Assembly: GCA_905372595.1 (NCBI GenBank) | Contig: CAJPPS010000080.1 | Location: 1-6,693, forward strand | Source of the DNA: an uncultured Capnocytophaga sp. | GTDB lineage: Bacteria; Bacteroidota; Bacteroidia; Flavobacteriales; Flavobacteriaceae | DNA: 6,693 bases | Direction: 5' to 3' | Part shown: positions 1 through 6,646 of the stretch, in pieces | Position numbering within the stretch: the first letter of the stretch is position 1 | How the letters are laid out: each line of letters opens with the position of its first letter | Position numbers and translations under genes: made by a program | The notes under the pieces: generated by a model | What the model was told of the DNA's origin: nothing | Database searches by the model: none | The model's input: only the letters and a program-made list of their open reading frames with translations

Positions 1-64
1 GAACAGAATTGTCCTTATTGTGAGTTGCTTTCAAAATATCTGTCAAAGTCGTAACTTTTTTCAA
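1..64 (-). ncRNA. tracrRNA, 5' part (truncated by the left window edge)
   Basis: Trans-activating CRISPR RNA, which pairs with the crRNA repeat and is bound by Cas9. Seen: the plus strand at 17-49 resembles the repeat in crRNA sense, so the minus-strand transcript is complementary to crRNA. After the anti-repeat the minus strand reads CACAATAAGGACAATTCTG, where GGA-CAAU-UCU can form a small hairpin like the nexus that follows type II anti-repeats. A TATATTTG box at 71-78 on the minus strand would place the 5' end near 62-66, just ahead of the anti-repeat. The 3' hairpins and terminator lie outside the window. The gene is divergent from cas9. The opposite reading, a plus-strand RNA towards cas9, is unlikely because no nexus or terminator follows 49 on that strand. 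The 5' end is an estimate. Confidence 0.82.
17..49 (-). repeat. tracrRNA anti-repeat
   Basis: Ungapped against the repeat in crRNA sense, 18 of the first 21 positions agree, including a 10-nt run CTTTCAAAAT at 28-37. The differences in that part are at repeat position 1, which would still form a G-U pair, and at positions 8 and 11, which would be A-C mismatches. From repeat position 22 on, agreement drops, suggesting an internal bulge before a short second match. A gapped alignment that omits four bases (TTTG) aligns TATCT at 37-41 with the TATCT of the repeat. Confidence 0.85.
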
Positions 65-70
65 AAATAA

Positions 71-78
71 CAAATATA
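71..78 (-). promoter_or_regulatory. tracrRNA promoter, -7 box
   Basis: The minus strand reads TATATTTG, a full match to the Bacteroidota -7 consensus TAnnTTTG. It sits a few bases upstream of the expected tracrRNA 5' end. No TTG is found 19-21 nt upstream on that strand, so the -33 element is weak or absent. The region where it should lie is taken up by the -7 box of the cas9 promoter. Confidence 0.6.
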
Positions 79-95
79 AATTCGGAAATTTTTCT

Positions 96-103
96 TAAAT
101 TTG
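96..103 (+). promoter_or_regulatory. cas9 operon promoter, -7 box
   Basis: TAAATTTG matches the Bacteroidota -7 consensus TAnnTTTG and would start transcription near 108-111, leaving a leader of about 28 nt before the cas9 ATG. That leader is A-rich (TTAAAAACAG at 111-120) with no Shine-Dalgarno motif, as is usual in this phylum. No TTG lies at the expected -33 position. No other good promoter is seen before cas1 or cas2, so this one probably serves the whole operon. Confidence 0.6.
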
Positions 104-137
104 TAGCAAATTAAAAACAGCGCAAATTTACAACCGT

Positions 138-3100
138 ATGAAACGCATTTTAGGCTTAGACTTAGGCTCTAACTCTATTGGTTGGGGGCTTATTGAACAA
201 GATTTCCAGCAGAAAGAAGGAAAGATTATAGCATCTGGAAGTAGAATTATCCCAATGGATCAGGGAATTTTAGGGGATTTTGAGAAAGGAAATACAGTTT
301 CCCAAACAGCAGAGCGAACTTTTTATCGCAGTACACGAAAGCTCCGACAGCGGCATTTGCTTCGTCGGGAACGGCTCCACAGGGTACTCCATATTTTAGG
401 CTTCCTGCCCACTCACTACGATAAGCAGATTGATTTTTCAAAGAGATATGGAAAATTTGTAGATAATACAGAACCCAAGCTAGCCTATGAGGAAGGTAGA
501 TTCCTCTTTATGGATAGTTTTCAGGAGATGTTGAGTGATTTTAAATCACATCAGCCTGACTTATTCTATACCAAAAGGAATGGAGAAGAAAGTAAAATCC
601 CCTATGACTGGACAATCTATTACCTTAGGAAGAAAGCACTTTCACAGAAAATCAGCAAAGAGGAATTGGCTTGGATTATTCTGAACTTCAACCAAAAAAG
701 AGGTTATTACCAATTACGTGGGGAGGAAGAAGTAGAAAACCCTAACAAAGAAGTAACTTATTACTCCCTAATGGTTACCGAGGTTACCGCTGAAGCACCC
801 AATAAAAAGGGAGAAATCTGGTATTCTATACAATTAGAAAATGGTTGGGTATATCGCCGTACAAGCAAAATTCCTTTAGATGATTGGAAAGGGAAGGTTC
901 GCGACTTTATTGTTACTACTGAACTTGAAGAAGATGGAAGTATAAAGCGAGACAAAGAAGGCAAGGAAAAGCGTTCGTTCAGAGCACCTAGTGAAGATGA
1001 CTGGAACCTACTTAAGAAAAAAACCGAGCAGGATATCAATACTTCGAAGAAGACAGTAGGTACTTATATCTATGATCATCTCCTGCAAAACCCTAATGAA
1101 AAAATCAAAGGAAAATTAGTTCGTACCATTGAGCGAAAATACTACAAAGAAGAACTAAAGGCTATTTTAGAAAAACAAATAGCTCTACAGCCTGAACTAT
1201 TCACAGATCAATTGTTTGCCGATTGTATTCGAGAACTCTATAGCAAGAATGAAGCACAACAGCGAAACCTTGCAGCAAGAGATTTTGTACATTTGTTTGT
1301 AGAAGATATCATCTTCTATCAACGCCCTTTGCGCAGCCAGAAATCAACTATTGCTAATTGTAGCTTGGAATCTCGTTCCTACATAGATAAGGATAGCCAT
1401 ACCCGCAAAGAAGCCCCTTTGAAGGTATGCCCCAAATCTAACCCCTATTATCAAGAGTTTAGAGTACTCCAATGGTTGCAAAACCTCAAAATATACGAGA
1501 TAGAGAGCGATCAGGAAGTAACCCATCAATTTATAAAGACCTTAGAAAACAAACAGCAACTCTTTGATTTTCTAATGGCTCAAAAAGAGATTGATTGTGA
1601 GGAATTATTGAAATATTTCCTGAGTCTAACTTATCCAAATGCCAAAGAAAAGGCACTAAAGAGTGAGCTAAAGAAATGGAAAGATACTTATCGCTGGAAC
1701 TATGTATATGATATAGGAGAAAAATCGTCTAAAAAATATCCTATGAATGAGACAAGATATGATCTTAAGCGATATTTAGAAAAAGTAGCCAACTTACCTG
1801 ATGATTTCCTTTCCCAAGAGGTAGAATATCTGCTATGGCATCTGATCTATTCGGTTACCGATAAGGTCGCATATGAAAAAGGTCTAAAGAAATTTGCTCA
1901 AAAACATCACTTAGATGAAGATTCTTTTGTAGAGAGCTTCAAGAAATTCAAACCCTACCCCAGTGAATATGGTAGTTTTTCAGAAAAGGCTATCCGAAAG
2001 TTGCTTCCACTGATGCGTTTTGGCTCCTATTGGGACTTCAATCATATAGATAAGAATACTCAAAAACGTATAGACGACCTTATTACAGGGGTAGAAAACG
2101 AGGAAATACGCACTATTCTTAGGGAAAAAGCTGAAAAATATCAGCTTGAGAAGGAAACTGATTTCCAAGACTTACCCCTTTGGTTAGCTCAATATGTTGT
2201 CTATAACCGACATGCAGAGGCTTCCTCTCTTGAGAAATGGACTTCAGTGAATGACTTGGAGACCTACCTTAATGAGTTCAAGCAACATTCTCTTAGAAAC
2301 CCTATAGTAGAACAGGTAGTTACGGAAACCTTACGTGTAGTCAGAGATATTTGGCAACAATATGGGCAAGGGCAAGCCGATTTCTTTAATGAGATTCATA
2401 TAGAACTTGGTAGAGAACTTAAGAAAACCGCTAAAGAAAGGGAAGATCTATCCAAGCAAAACCAAAAAAATGAAGATACCAACCTGCGTATCAGGGCGTT
2501 ACTTGCAGAGTTAGGTGAAGATAGTACTATAGAAAATGTACGTCCCTACTCACTTATGCAACAGGAATTACTCAAACTATATGAGGAAGGCGTATTTAGT
2601 TCCTCTATGGAAATCGAAGATGATATAGAGAAAATACACAAGAAAGCTACTCCTAGCAAAGCAGAATTACAACGCTATAAGCTTTGGCTAGAACAAAAAT
2701 ACAAGTCCCCTTATACAGGACAAATCATATCTCTGAAAAGGCTCTTTACGGAAGATTATGAGATAGAGCATATTATCCCGCAAAGCCGCTATTATGATGA
2801 TAGTCTTTCCAATAAAGTAATCTGTGAATCTGTTGTAAATAAAGCCCCTTACAAAGACAGGCAATTAGGTTTAGAATTCATTAAAAATCAAGGAGGAAGA
2901 ATAGTTAAAGAACTCTCCAAAGAGAATAAAACCATAAAAATATTTACCGAGGAACAATACAGAACATTTATAAAGGAACATTATAGTAACAACCCTGCCA
3001 AAACAAAGAAACTTCTCTTAGAGGATATTCCTGAGAAGATGGTTGCCCGTCAAATGAATGATACACGCTATATCAGTAAGTATATTTCAGAGATTCTCTC

Positions 3101-4514
3101 TAAGATAGTACGTGAAGACGAGCGAGATGAAGGCGTTAATTCTAAGAATGTTATCTTATGTACAGGTAATATTACCTCTGCTCTTAAGCAAGATTGGGGT
3201 GTGAATGATGTATGGAATGACCTTATCTTGCCTCGTTTTGAGCGAATGAATAGCCTTACCCAAAGTACGCTCTTTACAACCTATAATGAAAGATATCAAA
3301 AATATCTACCCACAGTGCCTATGGAATATAGTAAAGGTTTCCAAAAGAAGCGTATAGACCACCGTCATCACGCTATGGATGCCATTATCATTGCTTGTAC
3401 TACCCGAGAGCATATTAACTATATAAACAACCAACATGCCTTAGAGAAAGGAAAAGATAAAAAGGAAAAACAAGAAGAACGTGATAAAGTTAGAGAAAGA
3501 CTTTGCATAAAAAAGTATAATAATAGAAGTGAAGGAAACTATAGTTGGATATTCAAAAAACCTTGGGATACTTTTACTCAAGAGGTACGAGCTGCCTTAG
3601 AAGATATTGTGGTAAGTTTCAAACAAAACCTACGTGTGATTAACAAGGCCACCAACTATTATGAACATTGGGTAGAGGAAAATGGTAAGCTCATTAAGAA
3701 AATGGTTAAGCAGGAGGGTACTAATTGGGCTATCCGAAAACCTCTGCATAAGGAAACTGTTTCTGGAAAGATTACCTTGGAAAGAGAAAAAGTAAGCGGA
3801 GGAAAAATCCTCACTGCTACTCGTAAGGCTATAGATAGTACCTTTACAGAGAAGGTTATTGAAGGCATCACCGATACAGGTATTCAAAAGATATTACTCA
3901 ACTATCTCAAGTTCAAAAAAAATCCTGAAATAGCCTTCTCACCCGAAGGATTGGAAGAACTCAATAAAAATATCGCCCTTTATAACGATGGTAAGCCTCA
4001 CAAGCCTATCTATAAAGTACGTATTTTTGAACAAGGAAGTAAATTTCCTTTAGGAGAAGCAGGTAATAAATCTCAAAAATATGTAGAAGCAGCTAAGGGT
4101 ACCAACCTATATTTTGGAGTATATCAAGGAAAAGACAAACGTTCCTTTGCCACCATTCCACTCAATGAAGTGATTGAACGCCAGAAACAAGGTATGCCCT
4201 CTGTCCCTGAATATAATGAGAAAGGAGATCCCTTGCTCTTTAGCCTCTCTCCCTATGACTTGGTATATGTCCCTATAGAAGGCGAAATCATAGAGGATAT
4301 TGATTTCCGAAATCTTTCCAAAGAACAAAAAGAAAGAATCTATAAAATAGTAAGTTTTACCAAAGGTAGGATTTATGGAATTCCTAATAAGGTTGCTGTT
4401 TCCATAGTGAATAAGATGGAATATACTCAACTCAATAAAATAGAATTTATCAAAGAAAAAGAAGTCTGTATCAAACTAAAAGTAGACCGTTTAGGGAATA
4501 TCTGTAAAGCCTAA
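138..4514 (+). CDS. cas9: CRISPR-associated endonuclease Cas9, type II-C
   Basis: RNA-guided nuclease that cuts both DNA strands using the crRNA:tracrRNA duplex; in II-C systems it also has a role in spacer acquisition and crRNA maturation. Visible parts: RuvC-I at the very N-terminus (ILGLDLGSNSIGWG, catalytic D8), an arginine-rich bridge helix at about 60-90, a long recognition lobe at about 95-735 with RGYYQLRG at 188-195, RuvC-II (IELGRE, E756), HNH (EIEHIIPQS, H878, with N892 and N901 at the same spacing as SpCas9 N854 and N863), RuvC-III (HHAMDA, H1078 and D1081), a lysine/glutamate-rich insert at about 1100-1125, and a C-terminal PAM-interacting region from about 1160. At 1458 aa it belongs to the large Bacteroidota Cas9s, far above the roughly 1000-1100 aa of compact II-C proteins. 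The HNH aspartate before the histidine is glutamate (E877). The start is fixed by RuvC-I directly after the first Met. First gene of cas9-cas1-cas2; intact. Confidence 0.98.
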   Translation: MKRILGLDLGSNSIGWGLIEQDFQQKEGKIIASGSRIIPMDQGILGDFEKGNTVSQTAERTFYRSTRKLRQRHLLRRERLHRVLHILGFLPTHYDKQIDFSKRYGKFVDNTEPKLAYEEGRFLFMDSFQEMLSDFKSHQPDLFYTKRNGEESKIPYDWTIYYLRKKALSQKISKEELAWIILNFNQKRGYYQLRGEEEVENPNKEVTYYSLMVTEVTAEAPNKKGEIWYSIQLENGWVYRRTSKIPLDDWKGKVRDFIVTTELEEDGSIKRDKEGKEKRSFRAPSEDDWNLLKKKTEQDINTSKKTVGTYIYDHLLQNPNEKIKGKLVRTIERKYYKEELKAILEKQIALQPELFTDQLFADCIRELYSKNEAQQRNLAARDFVHLFVEDIIFYQRPLRSQKSTIANCSLESRSYIDKDSHTRKEAPLKVCPKSNPYYQEFRVLQWLQNLKIYEIESDQEVTHQFIKTLENKQQLFDFLMAQKEIDCEELLKYFLSLTYPNAKEKALKSELKKWKDTYRWNYVYDIGEKSSKKYPMNETRYDLKRYLEKVANLPDDFLSQEVEYLLWHLIYSVTDKVAYEKGLKKFAQKHHLDEDSFVESFKKFKPYPSEYGSFSEKAIRKLLPLMRFGSYWDFNHIDKNTQKRIDDLITGVENEEIRTILREKAEKYQLEKETDFQDLPLWLAQYVVYNRHAEASSLEKWTSVNDLETYLNEFKQHSLRNPIVEQVVTETLRVVRDIWQQYGQGQADFFNEIHIELGRELKKTAKEREDLSKQNQKNEDTNLRIRALLAELGEDSTIENVRPYSLMQQELLKLYEEGVFSSSMEIEDDIEKIHKKATPSKAELQRYKLWLEQKYKSPYTGQIISLKRLFTEDYEIEHIIPQSRYYDDSLSNKVICESVVNKAPYKDRQLGLEFIKNQGGRIVKELSKENKTIKIFTEEQYRTFIKEHYSNNPAKTKKLLLEDIPEKMVARQMNDTRYISKYISEILSKIVREDERDEGVNSKNVILCTGNITSALKQDWGVNDVWNDLILPRFERMNSLTQSTLFTTYNERYQKYLPTVPMEYSKGFQKKRIDHRHHAMDAIIIACTTREHINYINNQHALEKGKDKKEKQEERDKVRERLCIKKYNNRSEGNYSWIFKKPWDTFTQEVRAALEDIVVSFKQNLRVINKATNYYEHWVEENGKLIKKMVKQEGTNWAIRKPLHKETVSGKITLEREKVSGGKILTATRKAIDSTFTEKVIEGITDTGIQKILLNYLKFKKNPEIAFSPEGLEELNKNIALYNDGKPHKPIYKVRIFEQGSKFPLGEAGNKSQKYVEAAKGTNLYFGVYQGKDKRSFATIPLNEVIERQKQGMPSVPEYNEKGDPLLFSLSPYDLVYVPIEGEIIEDIDFRNLSKEQKERIYKIVSFTKGRIYGIPNKVAVSIVNKMEYTQLNKIEFIKEKEVCIKLKVDRLGNICKA

Positions 4515-4543
4515 ATTTCTTATTCATCTAATATCAATAAGCT

Positions 4544-5434
4544 ATGTTGTACCGTTCTATTTATATAGGGAACCCAGCTTATTTAAAGTTGAAAGACAAA
4601 CAATTAAAAGTTACCGATCCAGAAACCAAAGAAGAAAAAGGCAGTGTTCCTATAGAAGATATAGGGCTACTGATGCTTGACCATTACCAAATCACCCTCT
4701 CTAACCAGCTGATACAGGAACTGATGAAAAACAATGTGATCCTTATCAGCTGTGATGAGCGACACTTACCCTTGGCTGGAATGCTTCCCTTTAGTGGCAA
4801 TACCCTCTTTTCTGAACGTGTAAAAACACAAATAGAAGTAAGTGAACCGCTAAAGAAACAATTATGGAAGCAAACCGTAGAGTGTAAGATACAAAACCAA
4901 CTCAAGGTATTAGAACAATTAGGCAAGTATGCCTACCCTATGTATGAATACCTCAAAGAAGTGAAATCGGGAGATACCACCAATATGGAAGGAATTGCTG
5001 CACAACACTATTGGAAGTACCTTATTGACAATGATTTCCTAAGAGATCGATTTGGAGATTACCCCAATCCCTTTTTCAACTTTGGGTATGGGATACTCCT
5101 TAGTATCATAGCTCGCACCTTGGTAGATACAGGCTTGTTATTGGTCTTGGGTATCTTCCATCGCAATAAGTACAATCCTTATTGCTTGGCCAGTGATATT
5201 ATGGAACCTTATCGCCCCATAGCAGATCTACTTGTGATGAAGTGGTTACAGCTACATCCTGAGAAACAAAGTCTAGACAAAGAGAGCAAAACCTTTTTGC
5301 TACAGATAGCTACTCAAGATGTAAATATAGAGAAATTGGTACGCCCACTTATCGTAGGGGTAAAAATGACCGCTTCTTCATTACTAAAATGTTATACAGG
5401 TGAAAAACGACAAATCTCCTATCCTGAATTATGA
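4544..5434 (+). CDS. cas1: CRISPR-associated endonuclease/integrase Cas1 (type II)
   Basis: Metal-dependent integrase that, with Cas2, inserts new spacers into the array. The 296-aa protein has the family layout: an N-terminal beta domain (about 1-75, including the ISCDERHLPLAGMLPF segment) and an all-alpha catalytic domain. The active-site triad is present: E149 in NMEGIAAQHYW, H206 in GIFHRNKYNP, and E221 in DIMEPYRPIAD, with D218 beside it. The length is normal for type II Cas1. It starts 29 bp after the cas9 stop, with no promoter box in the gap, and overlaps cas2 by 4 bp, so it should be co-transcribed and translationally coupled to cas2. No Shine-Dalgarno precedes it. The start gives the usual MLYRSIYIGNPAYL opening of type II Cas1. 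It appears intact and functional. Confidence 0.97.
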   Translation: MLYRSIYIGNPAYLKLKDKQLKVTDPETKEEKGSVPIEDIGLLMLDHYQITLSNQLIQELMKNNVILISCDERHLPLAGMLPFSGNTLFSERVKTQIEVSEPLKKQLWKQTVECKIQNQLKVLEQLGKYAYPMYEYLKEVKSGDTTNMEGIAAQHYWKYLIDNDFLRDRFGDYPNPFFNFGYGILLSIIARTLVDTGLLLVLGIFHRNKYNPYCLASDIMEPYRPIADLLVMKWLQLHPEKQSLDKESKTFLLQIATQDVNIEKLVRPLIVGVKMTASSLLKCYTGEKRQISYPEL

Positions 5435-5769
5435 AAAGCGAACGTTTTAATTCTTATCGTCTTATGTGGGTATTAGTTCTTTATGATTTACCGATGGAAA
5501 CAAAGAAGATGCGCAAGGATGCGCAGGATTTCCGAGAAGCTCTTGTAAAAGATGGCTTTGATTTGTTCCAATTTTCAATGTACATCCGCCATTGTCCCAG
5601 TAGGGAAAATGCCGAAGTACATATCAACCGTGTCAAACGATGGCTTCCCGAATATGGAAAAGTAGCTATATTGACTATTACCGACAAGCAATTTGAAGGA
5701 ATAGAGATCTTCTATTGTCAAGCAAAAGAAGAGCCTCCTAAAGATTGTATCCAGCTCACTCTTTTTTAA
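5431..5769 (+). CDS. cas2: CRISPR-associated protein Cas2
   Basis: Small ferredoxin-fold protein that forms the core of the Cas1-Cas2 spacer integration complex. The 112-aa sequence has the hallmark first beta strand WVLVLYDLP with the conserved aspartate D19, followed by the helix (RKDAQDFREALVKDGF), the FQFSMYIRHCPSRENAE segment, and a strand VAILTITDKQF. Length and motifs are typical for type II-C Cas2. Its ATG overlaps the cas1 TGA (ATGA), implying coupled translation. It is the last gene of the operon; no csn2 or cas4 follows, which supports II-C. A strong hairpin begins 11 bp after its stop. Confidence 0.97.
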   Translation: MKSERFNSYRLMWVLVLYDLPMETKKMRKDAQDFREALVKDGFDLFQFSMYIRHCPSRENAEVHINRVKRWLPEYGKVAILTITDKQFEGIEIFYCQAKEEPPKDCIQLTLF

Positions 5770-5780
5770 ACTATATTAGG

Positions 5781-5837
5781 AAAAGAAAAACCTTCTCTCT
5801 TATTTTCCAATGAAATAGGTACGGAAGGTTTTCTTTT
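5781..5837. terminator. Bidirectional terminator between cas2 and the array
   Basis: AAAAGAAAAACCTTC (5781-5795) pairs with GAAGGTTTTCTTTT (5824-5837) with one bulged A, giving a stem of about 14 bp. The loop contains an inner stem (5799-5807 with 5812-5819, one bulge, loop CAAT). The outer part is A-rich on the left and T-rich on the right, so either strand's RNA ends in a U-rich tract: TTTTCTTTTTT on plus and TTTTTCTTTT on minus. It lies between the plus-strand cas operon and the array, which is inferred to be read on minus, and so suits termination of both. Confidence 0.75.
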
Positions 5838-5887
5838 TTCTATATCTTGTGATAACAAACAGAAAATCAATTTTTTAAAAGATTGAA
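5838..5887. other. AT-rich array-flanking segment (candidate leader-like region)
   Basis: This 50-bp stretch lies between the terminator and the first repeat. It has no gene and no full TAnnTTTG box on either strand. It holds TATCTTGTGATAACAAAC at 5843-5860, which resembles the 3' half of the repeat in crRNA sense (TATCTTTGTGAT, then AACAAC) but lies on the opposite strand from it. If new spacers enter at the cas2-proximal end, this would be the leader-like recognition segment; that is an inference from the terminal repeat decay at the other end. Confidence 0.4.
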
Positions 5888-6584
5888 GTTGTTGGAAATC
5901 ACAAAGATACAAATTTTGAAAGTAATTCACAACAGAGAAAGGATTTGAAAGTTATATTAGACTGTTGTTGGAAATCACAAAGATACAAATTTTGAAAGTA
6001 ATTCACAACAGTATCTCAATCATTGATAGCATATTAGTCGTTGTTGGAAATCACAAAGATACAAATTTTGAAAGTAATTCACAACTGCTTCGCCTGGTTG
6101 AATGCCTGCTGTATCGTTGTTGGAAATCACAAAGATACAAATTTTGAAAGTAATTCACAACTGGTATGTAAAAATAGGTTCTAAAAATGTAGTTGTTGGA
6201 AATCACAAAGATACAAATTTTGAAAGTAATTCACAACGTTCAGCAGGGTCTAAATCCTCAAAACGAAGTTGTTGGAAATCACAAAGATACAAATTTTGAA
6301 AGTAATTCACAACTTAGAGATGTAGCTAAAGATGTTACTATAGGTTGTTGGAAATCACAAAGATACAAATTTTGAAAGTAATTCACAACAATAAGAAGCC
6401 GTACATTAGTAATCTTGCTGTTGTTGGAAATCACAAAGATACAAATTTTGAAAGTAATTCACAACGATCCTACCGCTATTTCTATATTGAACACTGTTGT
6501 TGGAAATCACAAAGATACAAATTTTGAAAGTAATTCACAACACAAAATCAAGTACTTCTTGACTATTCTCGTTGTTGGAAATCA

Positions 6585-6615
6585 CAAAGATACAAATTTT
6601 GAAAGTAATTCACAA
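6585..6615 (-). promoter_or_regulatory. Repeat-internal crRNA promoter (example copy in repeat 10)
   Basis: On the minus strand this reads TTG, 20 nt, TATCTTTG, matching both elements and the spacing of the Bacteroidota consensus. Transcription would start about 7-12 nt before the spacer at 6542-6570. The same arrangement is in repeats 1-10; the -7 boxes start at 5902, 5978, 6054, 6130, 6206, 6282, 6358, 6434, 6510 and 6585. Repeat-internal promoters are established for II-C arrays in Neisseria and Campylobacter; applying that here is inferred from sequence. Confidence 0.65.
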
Positions 6616-6646
6616 CGCATTTCAGAAACAAAAGAATGCCCTTGTA

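Noticed and set aside
50..137. A long-form tracrRNA that folds as a natural single guide and represses the cas9 promoter, as known in Streptococcus pyogenes
   Set aside because: No repeat-like segment that could pair with the anti-repeat in cis is visible on the minus strand between 50 and 137.
247..4430. Minus-strand open frames of about 60-107 codons inside cas9, the longest at 4107-4430
   Set aside because: They are shadows of a well-supported plus-strand cas9 and show no recognisable domain, promoter or start context.
4684..5687. Minus-strand open frames inside cas1 (4684-4926) and cas2 (5481-5687)
   Set aside because: Both lie antisense within clear cas genes and show no motifs of their own.
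5770..5887. A csn2, cas4 or other accessory gene after cas2
   Set aside because: Only 118 bp separate cas2 from the array and they hold a hairpin and an AT-rich flank, with no coding frame.
5934..6646. Spacers matching this locus itself or a known phage
   Set aside because: No match to the rest of the window was seen by eye and no target was recognisable. A database search of the ten spacers would be needed to name any source.
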